From Parcubacteria group bacterium GW2011_GWD2_38_11 (GTDB taxonomy: Bacteria; Patescibacteriota; Minisyncoccia; Moranbacterales; GWC2-37-73), in assembly GCA_000992325.1 (NCBI GenBank), contig LBTZ01000022.1, positions 1-51,066 of the forward strand: DNA of 51,066 nt, read 5' to 3'. The notes beneath the pieces were generated by a model, which worked only from the letters and a program-made list of their open reading frames with translations, did no database searches and had not been told where the DNA came from. Below, in pieces: positions 1-9,906 of the stretch. Each line of letters starts with the position of its first letter. Positions within the stretch are counted from its first letter, which is position 1. The position numbers and the translations under genes were made by a program.

Positions 1-1
1 A

Positions 2-1042
2 AAAGTTGCCATTGATAAGGAAATTGAGCATTATTTTGATATTGCCATTAAAGAGGCTCAAAAAAGCGATAAACTTATTGCTGAGGCTTTGACGCATACA
101 AAAAAGATAGCACTTTCTGGAGGAAAGAGGATTCGCGGGGCCCTTTTGTGTCAGGCATATTTTGGATTGGGAGGTAAAGAAAAAAAGAAAATATTGAAAG
201 TTGCTGCTGCAATAGAGCTCGTGCATCTTTTTTTGCTGGTTCATGATGACATTATTGATCGTGGAGATCTGCGGCATAACCAGGACACTTTGCATAAGAT
301 GATTGAAAAGAGATATCGAAAGAATATTTCCACTGAGCAGGCGAAGCATTTTGGGGAATCAATTGCAATTATTGGCGGAGGGATGCTGTATACTATTGCT
401 AATAAAATAATTTTGGAGGCCGGATTTTCTTTGGAAGAAATGACGCGCGCACTTGTTCAGCTGCAAAAAATAGTGGCGACCACGATCATTGGACAATCGC
501 AGGATATCGCAATTGAATATGGCAAAAATGTCACCGAGCAAGAGGTACTGGCGATGTATGAAAATAAAACGGCGCGGTATACTTTTGAAGGACCGATTTA
601 TGTTGGAGCGATGCTGGCAGGTTGCAACGATAAAAAAACATTTACACTGCTCAGTGGTTATGCGATGCCGCTTGGAATTGCTTTTCAGATTAAGGATGAT
701 ATTTTGGGAATTTTTGGATCTAAAAAGAAAATGGGCAAGTCAGTTGCTTCTGATATCGAAGAAGGGAAACAATCACTTTTAGTTATAAAGGCTAGGCAAT
801 TAGCAACAAAAATGCAGAAAAATCAATTCAATTCAATTTTGGGAAAAAAGAAATTGACGCAAAAGGAAATATTGACGTTTCAAAATATTTTAAAATCAAC
901 CGGTGCGCTGGAATATGCTGAAAAACTGGCTGCGCAATATCTGGACAAAGGAAGAGGAGAAATTGAAAAAGCCGTTCTTTTGCCGCAGTCCAAAGAATTT
1001 CTCGTCGGGTTGGTGCAATATTTGGAAAAAAGAGAAAAATAA
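2..1042 (+). CDS. Polyprenyl (geranylgeranyl/farnesyl-type) diphosphate synthase, 5' end outside the window
   Basis: DDIID and KDDILG Asp-rich motifs. The tracked start at 89 is a TTG; the frame stays open upstream to the window edge (KVAIDKEIEHYFDIAIKEAQ...). Confidence 0.88.
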   Translation, partial: KVAIDKEIEHYFDIAIKEAQKSDKLIAEALTHTKKIALSGGKRIRGALLCQAYFGLGGKEKKKILKVAAAIELVHLFLLVHDDIIDRGDLRHNQDTLHKMIEKRYRKNISTEQAKHFGESIAIIGGGMLYTIANKIILEAGFSLEEMTRALVQLQKIVATTIIGQSQDIAIEYGKNVTEQEVLAMYENKTARYTFEGPIYVGAMLAGCNDKKTFTLLSGYAMPLGIAFQIKDDILGIFGSKKKMGKSVASDIEEGKQSLLVIKARQLATKMQKNQFNSILGKKKLTQKEILTFQNILKSTGALEYAEKLAAQYLDKGRGEIEKAVLLPQSKEFLVGLVQYLEKREK

Positions 1043-1140
1043 TAAAAAATTAATCATTTGGATTTGAGTCATTTGTTTGAAATTTGTCATTGAGATTTTG
1101 GATTTAAAATCTGCATTAAAAATCATAAAATATTAAAAAA

Positions 1141-1857
1141 ATGTTAACCGATAATAAAAAAAGTCTTCCTTTGCATATCGCCATCATTCCTGATGGAAAC
1201 AGGCGATGGGCAAAAGAAAAAAATCTTGAGCCGTGGCAGGGCCATAAGGCTGGAGCGGAAAAATTGGAGCAACTCGCTCGCTGGGCTTTTAATAATGGGA
1301 TTTTTTGTCTTTCATTCTGGGGATCGTCTTTAAAAAATCTTGAAAAAAGACCACTCAGAGAAAAACAGGAATTGTTAAAAATTTATGAAGAATATTTCAA
1401 GAAATTAATTGTAGATGAAGATATTCACCGCAACCGCGTAAGAATAAATGTGATTGGAAAATGGGAAAGTCAGTTTCCAACATCTCTAAAAAAGATTATA
1501 CTTGAAGGAGTTGAAAAAACAGCTCATTATGAAGAGCACGAGTTGAATTTCTTTTTGGCTTATAGTGGTGATGATGAAATGTTGGATGCTGTTCGGGCAA
1601 TTGCTGGAAGCGGAATTGATCCTAAAGAAATCACAGCTGAGACGATTAAACAAAACTTGATGACCAGTAAATTGCCAGCAGTTGATTTGCTGATTAGAAC
1701 AGGTGGTGAGCCTCATTTGAGTGTAGGTTTTATGATGTGGGATATCGCTAACTCATATTTATATTTTTCAAAAAAGTATTTTCCTGATTTTAATGAGACT
1801 GAGTTATCCGAAGCTATAAATGAATATTCCGCCAGTGGGAAGAGAGGGGGTAAATAA
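1141..1857 (+). CDS. uppS: Undecaprenyl diphosphate synthase (cis-prenyltransferase)
   Basis: IAIIPDGNRRWAKEKN...GHKAG and LIRTGGEPHLS motifs. Confidence 0.92.
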   Translation: MLTDNKKSLPLHIAIIPDGNRRWAKEKNLEPWQGHKAGAEKLEQLARWAFNNGIFCLSFWGSSLKNLEKRPLREKQELLKIYEEYFKKLIVDEDIHRNRVRINVIGKWESQFPTSLKKIILEGVEKTAHYEEHELNFFLAYSGDDEMLDAVRAIAGSGIDPKEITAETIKQNLMTSKLPAVDLLIRTGGEPHLSVGFMMWDIANSYLYFSKKYFPDFNETELSEAINEYSASGKRGGK

Positions 1858-1961
1858 CTTAGTCAATAACCAAGAAACAATAACCAAATAAATCTCAAAT
1901 CACAAGCTTCAAAACAAAAGGGATTTGATTATCATATCTTTGTTATTAAGATAAAACTATT

Positions 1962-3074
1962 ATGAAGAAAATGCTCCTGGTGCTATTTTTTACGATGTTG
2001 CTGGTGCCCAATATTTCCTTGGCACAGGAAAAAAAACAGGCTGTTTATTTTTATGCAACTTGGTGTTCGCATTGCCAAAAGGTTGATTCCTTTTTGAAGG
2101 AGAATGGTTTTTATGGTAAATATGACATTAAAAAGTTTAATTTTGATGAAAGGGAAAATAAAATTCTCTTAAAAAAAGTGCTTGATGGCAAGATGATTGC
2201 AGACGGTGGAATTCCGGCGATGATTATTGATGAAGAAGTTTTTCTTGGGGATGTGCCCATCATCGATGCTTTTGAGAAAAAAATGGAAGCTTCAAATGGA
2301 ACAGCGCTGCAATATGTTGAAAAGTTTGGAGCTGGAAAGCAAGATGCAATCAAAGAATCTCCAAAACCAAAAAAAGAAGAATTCAGGGGAAGCAATGATG
2401 GTGTGGCTTTGCCACTATTGTTAGGTGCGGCATTAAGCGATGCAATTAATCCTTGTGCTTTTGCAGTGCTTATTTTGCTCGTTGGAACTGTGCTTAGGGC
2501 ACAAGGCAGGCGCAGGGCACTTTGGGCGGGACTATTGTTTTCTTTGGCGATTTTTATTTCGTATTTCTTGATGGGGTTGGGACTGTATAAGGCAATTACA
2601 ATTTTTAATATTCCAAAATATTTTTCATTGGTTGTTGGATCATTGGCTATTTTGATAGGATTAGCAAATCTAAAAGACACTTTTTGGTATGGAAAATTGT
2701 TTATTATGGAAGTGCCATTGTCTTGGCGTCCTAAAATGCAAACAATTTTGAAACATGCTACTAGTCCATTTGGTGCATTTACGAGTGGACTTCTGGTCAG
2801 TTTATTTTTGCTGCCTTGTTCAAGTGGTCCGTATATTGTGATTGTGGGGTTATTGGCAGAAAAAGTTAATGTGGCAGTTGCGACTTCTCAACTTGCTTTG
2901 TATAATTTTATTTTTGTCTTACCAATGCTTGCGATAACCTTGGGAATGTATTTCTTTAATTTTCAAATGGCCGAACTTGAAAAAATTCGCAGAAGTAATC
3001 TCAAGGTACTTCATGCGATTGTAGGAACTATTATGGTTTTGATGGGAATATATTTAATACAAGGATGGCTATAG
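1962..3074 (+). CDS. N-terminal exported thioredoxin-like domain (WCSHC) fused to CcdA/DsbD-like membrane domain
   Basis: Signal peptide, ATWCSHCQK active site, then multi-TM CcdA-like region with NPCAFAVL and LLPCSSGPY cysteines. Confidence 0.85.
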   Translation: MKKMLLVLFFTMLLVPNISLAQEKKQAVYFYATWCSHCQKVDSFLKENGFYGKYDIKKFNFDERENKILLKKVLDGKMIADGGIPAMIIDEEVFLGDVPIIDAFEKKMEASNGTALQYVEKFGAGKQDAIKESPKPKKEEFRGSNDGVALPLLLGAALSDAINPCAFAVLILLVGTVLRAQGRRRALWAGLLFSLAIFISYFLMGLGLYKAITIFNIPKYFSLVVGSLAILIGLANLKDTFWYGKLFIMEVPLSWRPKMQTILKHATSPFGAFTSGLLVSLFLLPCSSGPYIVIVGLLAEKVNVAVATSQLALYNFIFVLPMLAITLGMYFFNFQMAELEKIRRSNLKVLHAIVGTIMVLMGIYLIQGWL

Positions 3075-3251
3075 ATAAAATTGTAAGTTTAAAATTGCAT
3101 TCAGCTGTATAAGTCATCAGTCATCAGTAACCTGTAATTGATATGGGAGGATGACCGATGACTGATTGCTGATGACTATCATTAATTAATATTAATTTAA
3201 TAAATAATTGCATATTTAAACAGTAAATATCAGTTATTTTGTCACAAAATT

Positions 3252-3569
3252 ATGGAAATGGAGTTTACAGACCAGAATTTTGAACAAGAAGTTTTGAGGA
3301 GCGATGTGCCGGTGTTGGTTGATTTTTGGGCACCGTGGTGTGGACCGTGTCAGATGATGGGACCAATCGTGGAAGAGTTGGCAAGAGAAATGGGGGACAA
3401 GGCAAAAGTTGGAAAACTTAATGTTGATGAAAATGGAGAAATTTCATCAAAATTTGGTATTATGTCTATTCCTGCTATCAAAATCTTTAAAGATGGCGAG
3501 GTTGTAAAAGAATTTGTAGGGGTTCAATCTAAAGAAAATCTCAAAAAAGAATTGGAAGCACTTGCCTAG
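3252..3569 (+). CDS. trxA: Thioredoxin
   Basis: VDFWAPWCGPCQMMGP active site, about 105 aa. Confidence 0.95.
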   Translation: MEMEFTDQNFEQEVLRSDVPVLVDFWAPWCGPCQMMGPIVEELAREMGDKAKVGKLNVDENGEISSKFGIMSIPAIKIFKDGEVVKEFVGVQSKENLKKELEALA

Positions 3570-3590
3570 GCTCTTTTTTATTTGAATTGA

Positions 3591-3620
3591 AAAATACCCA
3601 ACTTAGTTGGGTATTTTTTT
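3591..3620 (+). terminator. Rho-independent terminator after trxA
   Basis: AAATACCCAACTTAGTTGGGTATTTTTTT hairpin plus T tract. Confidence 0.8.
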
Positions 3621-3685
3621 GTTGATTGTGCTTTGATATTGAGGTATACTTTATATGAAATATTAAATACAAAAATATAAAAATT

Positions 3686-4609
3686 ATGTACGACCTTATT
3701 ATCATCGGTGCGGGTCCTGCGGGATTGGGTGCATCAATCTATGCTTCACGTTACAAGCTTAATCACGTTGTGATTGGGGGAGAAATTGGCGGACAAGTAG
3801 TTGAGGCCTGGGAAATTGAAAATTATGCCGGAATAGAATCAATTTCCGGCAAGGACTTGATGGAAAAATTTGTGAAACAAACAAAGGATTTGGGAGGTAA
3901 TATTATTGTGGGAAATGTTAATAAAATTTTAAAGGAAGGCGAATTCTTTTCTATTGCCACTGAAGACGGAAAGAAATATGAAGCAAGGGCTGTCCTTCTT
4001 GCTCTTGGTATGAAAGCAAGAAAGATGAATATTCCGGGAGAAGATAAATTCCTTGGCAAAGGTATTTCGTATTGCGCAACTTGCGATGCGATGTTTTTTC
4101 GCGGTAAGGATGTAGCAGTAATAGGGGGTGGCGATGCGGCGGCAACGGCTGCAATTCATTTGGCCGAATTTGCCAATAGTGTCCAGCTTTTATATAAAGA
4201 CGGGACTAAAACTTTTGAACCAGCTTGGGACGAACAAATGGCCAAGATGGGAAAGATTGCCTCCAGCACGTTCACAAACATCAGTGGCATTGAGGGTGAT
4301 GAAAAAGTGGAGGGCCTAGAATACGAACTCGATGGTAAAAAGAAAGAGTTATCAGTCCAAGGCGTATTTATTGAGATAGGCTCGACTCCAGGTGTTGTCA
4401 TTGCAAAAGAATTAGGTGTAAGCACGGATGAACAGGGTTATATTGCGGTTGATCAAACTCAGGCAACCAATGTTGATAATGTATATGCTGCAGGAGACGC
4501 TACAACTGGATCAAACAAGTTTCGCCAAATCATCACGGCAGTGGCTGAGGGGGCAGTGGCAGCAGGAAGCGTGTATAAGAAAATAAAATTAAACACCAAT
4601 AAAAAATAA
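3686..4609 (+). CDS. trxB: Thioredoxin reductase
   Basis: GAGPAGLGASIYASR FAD motif, CATCDAMFF redox motif, GGGDAAATAAIHLA NAD(P) motif. Confidence 0.94.
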   Translation: MYDLIIIGAGPAGLGASIYASRYKLNHVVIGGEIGGQVVEAWEIENYAGIESISGKDLMEKFVKQTKDLGGNIIVGNVNKILKEGEFFSIATEDGKKYEARAVLLALGMKARKMNIPGEDKFLGKGISYCATCDAMFFRGKDVAVIGGGDAAATAAIHLAEFANSVQLLYKDGTKTFEPAWDEQMAKMGKIASSTFTNISGIEGDEKVEGLEYELDGKKKELSVQGVFIEIGSTPGVVIAKELGVSTDEQGYIAVDQTQATNVDNVYAAGDATTGSNKFRQIITAVAEGAVAAGSVYKKIKLNTNKK

Positions 4610-4777
4610 AGAATTGATGAAGTTTTGAATTTTGTGAGATTAAGAATATTTTTTAAATTTTCAATTTTCAGTTTCCAATTTTCAAATAATTTTCAATTTT
4701 TCAATTTACCAATGATTGAAAATTCAAGTATTGAAAATTAAATGTGAATTGTGAATTGATAATTGATCATTGTTGTT

Positions 4778-5908
4778 ATGGATGCAATTGAATTATCAAA
4801 AAAAATGGGCGGGAAAATTGAGATAAGATCTAAGAAGAAATTAACCAAGGAAAGTCTGTCTATTTTGTATACACCAGGCGTTGCTGACGTTTGTAGAGCT
4901 ATTGCAAAAAACAAAAAACTCTCATTTGAATATACAATCCGTAAGAATACGGTGGCGGTTATTTCTGATGGAAGTGCTGTTTTGGGTCTTGGCAATATTG
5001 GTCCAGAAGCAGGACTACCAGTGATGGAAGGAAAGGCACTTTTGTTTAAGGAACTTGGCGGTGTGGATGCAATTCCGATAGTTTTGGCAACGCAAGATAC
5101 TGAAGATATTATTAAAATTGTGAAAGCTCTCGCACCAACTTTTGGAGGAATTAATTTGGAAGATATTTCTGCTCCGCGTTGTTTTGAAATAGAAAGACGC
5201 TTAAAAGACGAATTGGATATTCCTGTTATGCATGATGATCAACACGGAACAGCTATTGTTGTTTTGGCGGGACTGATTAATGCTCTTAAGGTTGTTAAAA
5301 AAGACATCAAAAAAATTAGAATTGTTATTTCTGGTGCAGGCGCTGCAGGGACTGCTATTATGAATCTTTTGATGAATTATGGCGCTAAGGATATTGTTGT
5401 GGTTGATAGCACCGGCATTATTTATAATGAGCGTCCCAGTGGGATGAATGATTCAAAAATGGAAATTGCAAAAATAACCAATCCTGAAAATTTACAGGGA
5501 ACACTACAGGATGCTTTGTTAGGTGCGGATGTTTTTATTGGCGTGAGCGCTCCTAACTTGATTAATCATCTTGATATTCGCAGAATGAGCAAAGATGCTA
5601 TCGTTTTTGCAATGAGTAATCCTATTCCTGAAATTATGCCAGATGAAGCTAAAAAGGGTGGAGCGGCAATTGTGGCAACCGGAAGATCTGACTATCCAAA
5701 TCAAATTAATAATGTATTGGTGTTTCCTGGCATTTTTCGTGGAGCGCTGGATACTCAAACAAAAAAAATAACAGAAATTCATAAATTGAAAGCAGCCAAG
5801 GCTCTTGCTTCTTTGATAAAAAAACCTACTCGTGATAAAATAATAATAAATGCACTTGATAAACGTGCAGTCAAAGTCGTGGCTAATGTTTTCAAAAAAC
5901 AAACATAA
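4778..5908 (+). CDS. NAD(P)-dependent malic enzyme
   Basis: YTPGVADVCRAI, DDQHGTAIVVLAGL and ISGAGAAGTAI motifs. ATG at 4778 preferred over the TTG at 4763. Confidence 0.9.
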   Translation: MDAIELSKKMGGKIEIRSKKKLTKESLSILYTPGVADVCRAIAKNKKLSFEYTIRKNTVAVISDGSAVLGLGNIGPEAGLPVMEGKALLFKELGGVDAIPIVLATQDTEDIIKIVKALAPTFGGINLEDISAPRCFEIERRLKDELDIPVMHDDQHGTAIVVLAGLINALKVVKKDIKKIRIVISGAGAAGTAIMNLLMNYGAKDIVVVDSTGIIYNERPSGMNDSKMEIAKITNPENLQGTLQDALLGADVFIGVSAPNLINHLDIRRMSKDAIVFAMSNPIPEIMPDEAKKGGAAIVATGRSDYPNQINNVLVFPGIFRGALDTQTKKITEIHKLKAAKALASLIKKPTRDKIIINALDKRAVKVVANVFKKQT

Positions 5909-5983
5909 AACATAAAACATGGAACATGGAACAAAGTTGGAGCATTGAAATGCTTTATGATCCATGCTTTATGATCCATAAAG

Positions 5984-6430
5984 ATGAATATAAAAATACA
6001 CAAACAAAAAATTGATTTGGAAAGTAAAAATCAAATTGAGTTTTTTGACATCACTGAGAAAGTACAAGAAATTATTGAGGCTTCGGGTGTTAGAGATGGA
6101 AATGTTGTTGTTTTCGCTCCACACACCACGATGGGTGTTATTATAAATCACAATGAGTCGATGCTTGTTCAAGATTTTATGCGCATTTTGTATAAGATTG
6201 TTCCGATGGATGATCGTTATTCTCATGATTTGTTTGAACTTCGTAGAAGCTCCAAATCAGATGGTAGAAGTAATGGGCACTCACATTGCAAATCATTTTT
6301 AATAGGAGTTAGTCAAACTGTCCCAATTGAAAAGGGAAAATTGTTGATAACTGAAAAGCAAAGTATTTTCGCCGTGGAATTTGATGGTGCTCGTAAGCGA
6401 GATGTTATTGTTCAGGTTATGGGTATTTGA
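5984..6430 (+). CDS. YjbQ/UPF0047 family protein
   Basis: FAPHTTMGVIINHNES...DDRYSHD...NGHSHCKSFLIG family pattern. Confidence 0.88.
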   Translation: MNIKIHKQKIDLESKNQIEFFDITEKVQEIIEASGVRDGNVVVFAPHTTMGVIINHNESMLVQDFMRILYKIVPMDDRYSHDLFELRRSSKSDGRSNGHSHCKSFLIGVSQTVPIEKGKLLITEKQSIFAVEFDGARKRDVIVQVMGI

Positions 6431-6536
6431 GAACACGGATTAGCACTGATTGATGACTGATCAAATACGGATTAATGCTAAGAAAAATCTGTGATTCGTT
6501 TTGATCTGTATTTAATCTGTTAAATTAGTTTTATAC

Positions 6537-7157
6537 ATGAGTAGGCTTGTTAATGATTTGATTAGAAAAGGCTATTTGCGCACTGATGATGTCATTAGCG
6601 CTTTTTCAGAAATTCATCGAACAGAATTTATTCCAAGTGATCTGGAAGGTCAGGCAGAAGCTGATATTCCCTTGCCAATTGGATATGGACAAACAATCTC
6701 ACAACCCTTGACTGTCGCATTAATGTTGGAACTGCTTGAACCTCGGAGTGGTCAAAATATTCTCGATGTTGGCAGTGGCAGTGGCTGGACAACTGCACTT
6801 TTGGCTCATATTGTTGGCAGCGCTGGCAATGTTACGGCTATAGAAGTTATTCCGGAACTCTGTAGGAGTGGTGAAAAAAATGTAAGTAAATTCAGTTTTA
6901 TAAAAAAAGGAGTTGTGCAATTTCATTGCCAAACTGCTGAAAATGGATTTGAAAAAAAAGCTCCCTATGACAGAATTTTGGTTTCAGCTTCAGTTGAAGA
7001 AATTCCCAAGGCTTTCAAGGAGCAGCTAGTGGTTGGGGGTAAGATGGTTATTCCGGTTAGAAATGAAATTTGGTTTGTTGAAAAAAGAGGATCTGATGAT
7101 TTTAATATAGAAAAATTTTCAGGATTTGCTTTCGTACCTTTTGTTGAAAAAAATTAA
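6537..7157 (+). CDS. pcm: Protein-L-isoaspartate O-methyltransferase
   Basis: PLPIGYGQTISQPLTVALMLELL and NILDVGSGSGWTTALLA motifs. Confidence 0.9.
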   Translation: MSRLVNDLIRKGYLRTDDVISAFSEIHRTEFIPSDLEGQAEADIPLPIGYGQTISQPLTVALMLELLEPRSGQNILDVGSGSGWTTALLAHIVGSAGNVTAIEVIPELCRSGEKNVSKFSFIKKGVVQFHCQTAENGFEKKAPYDRILVSASVEEIPKAFKEQLVVGGKMVIPVRNEIWFVEKRGSDDFNIEKFSGFAFVPFVEKN

Positions 7158-7292
7158 ATTATAAGTCATAAAACATAGAGCATAGAACATAAAAAATATA
7201 AAAAATAGCAAATATTTTTTTATTTCCGAGCAATCGCAGATATCAAAAGTTTTGATGCCTTTTATTATTTTATGCTGCGTGATTAATATCCT

Positions 7293-8312
7293 ATGAAGAT
7301 GCGAAGAAAAATTAGTATCATAATCCTTGGTCTAATGCTTGTCATTGGTGGTTTTTTTTATGTTTATGATAGAATTTATTTGGAATCTGGAACTGCCAGT
7401 GAAAAAAAAACAGTACTTATTGAAAAAGGGGATAACGCTTTGGTTGTCGGAGAAAAACTTGCTGGAGAGGGAATTATTGATGGAAAATATTTTTTAGTTC
7501 TCTATTTATTCAACAAGAATCACTTGCATAGTCTTGTGGCTGGCGCATATGAATTCGCGCCTGGTCTGAAAATTCCTGAAGTTGCAAGGATCATCACAGG
7601 AGGAGAAGTGATTTCCACGCGCATCCCAATAACTTTTCCTGAAGGGTGGACAATCAAGCAGATGGCTGAGAGATTGGATGCAAACGGTTTTTCAAAGAAT
7701 GATTTTATTTCTATCGTTAATAATCCTAGTTCAGAACTTAAGGAGAAGTATAAATTTTTAGGCGAAATTCCGAAGGGAAAATCGCTAGAGGGTTATCTTT
7801 TTCCTGACACATATTATTTCTCCAAAGATGCCACCGCTCAGGATATTGTTGAAAAAATGTTGAAGAATTTTGATGTAAAAATTACTGAAAATATGCGCGA
7901 TGATGTTTCGATGCAGAAAAAATCTCTTTATGATGTTGTGACAATGGCAAGTATCGTCGAAGGAGAAGTTAAAAATGATGATGACAGAAAGATTGTAGCT
8001 GGATTATTTTGGAACAGGCTTGAGAATGGAATGCCGCTGCAAAGCGATGCTACTTTGGAATATATTCTTGGCGACAATAAATTTCAACACTCTATCGCGG
8101 AAACAAAAATAGAATCTCCATACAACACTTATCAAAATAAAGGACTTCCGCCAGGACCAGTTTCTAATCCGGGCTTGAATTCTATTATTGCAGCAATTAA
8201 CCCAGCTCAGACAGATTTTGTTTATTTTTTGACTGACCCAAAAACAGGAAATACTGCTTTTGCAAAAACTTTTGAACAGCACATAACAAATAAGGCAAAG
8301 TATGGGTTGTAG
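7293..8312 (+). CDS. mltG: Endolytic murein transglycosylase MltG-like (YceG)
   Basis: N-terminal TM; LEGYLFPDTYYF, MASIVEGE, LQSDATLEYILG and PYNTYQNKGLPPGPVSNPG motifs. Confidence 0.93.
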   Translation: MKMRRKISIIILGLMLVIGGFFYVYDRIYLESGTASEKKTVLIEKGDNALVVGEKLAGEGIIDGKYFLVLYLFNKNHLHSLVAGAYEFAPGLKIPEVARIITGGEVISTRIPITFPEGWTIKQMAERLDANGFSKNDFISIVNNPSSELKEKYKFLGEIPKGKSLEGYLFPDTYYFSKDATAQDIVEKMLKNFDVKITENMRDDVSMQKKSLYDVVTMASIVEGEVKNDDDRKIVAGLFWNRLENGMPLQSDATLEYILGDNKFQHSIAETKIESPYNTYQNKGLPPGPVSNPGLNSIIAAINPAQTDFVYFLTDPKTGNTAFAKTFEQHITNKAKYGL

Positions 8313-8598
8313 AAATTAGGATTTAGGTCGTAGGAAATACAAAAAATAGTAATTACTAAAATTACATAAAAATACTCTCACTTAAAAAGGATGCATAAAG
8401 CATCCTTGTTGCTTTGTTTAAGGTATAAAATACTTAAAATATTGATATTGTACATTATTAATAAGGGATAAATACAATTGTGGGTTTGTACTAAAAACCA
8501 ATTCCTAGCTCCTAAATCCTGTTTTTGACATTTTGGCTTACCCAAGCTATGATATCAGAAGGTTAAAATGTTAATTTGGAGGGATATTTCATACTATT

Positions 8599-9684
8599 AT
8601 GGGGGAAAAAATAAAAAGCTTTTGGCAAAACATATTTGGAAATTTTTTTGGCAATATCTCGAGGGATATTGGCATTGACTTAGGAACTGCTAATACATTA
8701 GTCTATGTTAAGGGAAAAGGGATTGTGATTAATGAACCTTCAGTAGTTGCAATTAATAAGCGTACTGGACAAGTTTTGGCAATTGGTAGAGATGCAAAGC
8801 GAATGGTTGGAAAAACTCCAGGACACATTGTGGCAACACGACCATTGGTAGATGGTGTGGTAAGTGATTTTGAAGTGACCACTCAAATGCTTAAATATTT
8901 TATTGAAAAGGTTAACAAGGATTCTTTCACATTTTCTCCTAAGCCAAGAGTTTTGATTGGAATTCCATCGCGAATAACTGAAGTTGAAAAAAAGGCAGTT
9001 ATAGATGCTGCTATGAGCGCTGGAGCCAGGGAGGCATTTCTTATTGAAGAGCCAATGGCCGCTGCAATCGGAGCAAGGCTTCCAGTGACTGATGCTCGAG
9101 GGAATATGGTTGTTGACATTGGTGGCGGAACTTCTGAGATCGCAGTTATTTCCTTGGGAGGAATTGTGAGTGCGCGTTCTTTGCGAGTGGCGGGAGATGA
9201 AATGAATGAAGATATTATTCGTTATTGCAGAGATGAATTCAATTTGCTTATTGGTGAAAAAAGCGCAGAAGATGTCAAGATTGCAATTGGCAGTGCATAT
9301 CCGCTTAAAGAACAAATGAAGGTTACGGTTCGCGGACGTGATCTTGTGAGTGGTTTGCCAAAAGAGGTTATTGTAAATGATGAGCAAATTAGAGAAGCAA
9401 TTTCACGTTCAATTCGCATTATCGTGAATAATGTGAAAACAGTTATTGAGGAAACTCCACCAGAACTTCTTTCTGATATAATGCAACGAGGTATAATTTT
9501 GGCAGGTGGAGGAGGACTAATTAGAGGTCTTGATAAATTGGTCGCTAATCAGACGGAAATGCCAGTTCGAATGATGGAAGATCCGTTAACGGCAGTTGTG
9601 CGAGGAGTTGGAATTGTGCTTGAGGATCTCGAGAGTCTAAAAGATGTTCTTGTAGAAGATCAACGTGAGAAATCCTTCAAATAA
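8599..9684 (+). CDS. mreB: Rod shape-determining protein MreB
   Basis: IGIDLGTANTLVYVKGKGIVINEPSVVA; MVVDIGGGTSEIAVIS. Confidence 0.97.
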   Translation: MGEKIKSFWQNIFGNFFGNISRDIGIDLGTANTLVYVKGKGIVINEPSVVAINKRTGQVLAIGRDAKRMVGKTPGHIVATRPLVDGVVSDFEVTTQMLKYFIEKVNKDSFTFSPKPRVLIGIPSRITEVEKKAVIDAAMSAGAREAFLIEEPMAAAIGARLPVTDARGNMVVDIGGGTSEIAVISLGGIVSARSLRVAGDEMNEDIIRYCRDEFNLLIGEKSAEDVKIAIGSAYPLKEQMKVTVRGRDLVSGLPKEVIVNDEQIREAISRSIRIIVNNVKTVIEETPPELLSDIMQRGIILAGGGGLIRGLDKLVANQTEMPVRMMEDPLTAVVRGVGIVLEDLESLKDVLVEDQREKSFK

Positions 9685-9710
9685 AAAACAAGAAAGTAAG
9701 CACGTACTGC

Positions 9711-9815
9711 TTGTATGGCTATTTATTTTTTTGGCACGTTTTTGACCGAAAATCTTGGTCAAAAACTCTTGATTACTGTTGTAATCAACGGCCAAAAAAA
9801 CAAACAGCCATACAA
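9711..9815. other. Three-way-junction inverted-repeat element, copy A
   Basis: P1 9711-9735/9791-9815 (two mismatches), P2 TTTTTGACC/GGTCAAAAA 39-47/57-65, P3 TTGATTAC/GTAATCAA 69-76/81-88 (last digits of 97xx). Junction strings GGC-ACG, CTC and GGCC. Confidence 0.7.
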
Positions 9816-9906
9816 AACAGATAATATTAGAAAGGCAACAAATTTATACATCAAATCTTGTTTGGTGTTTGTATCTTGGTTATTGTATCTTTAGTTTATC
9901 TCAATT

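Noticed and set aside
1141-1857. uppS next to a polyprenyl synthetase as a novel terpenoid cluster
   Set aside because: Both are expected lipid-carrier/isoprenoid functions for peptidoglycan synthesis; no terpene cyclase nearby.
2111-2680. 189-aa minus-strand ORF opposite the Trx-CcdA gene
   Set aside because: Antisense to a confident CDS; no recognisable domain.
3112-3178. Considered as a terminator or riboswitch
   Set aside because: Better explained as one of the inverted heptad spacer arrays; no T tract at the hairpin.
8740-9387. 215-aa minus-strand ORF opposite mreB
   Set aside because: Antisense shadow ORF of a strongly recognised gene.
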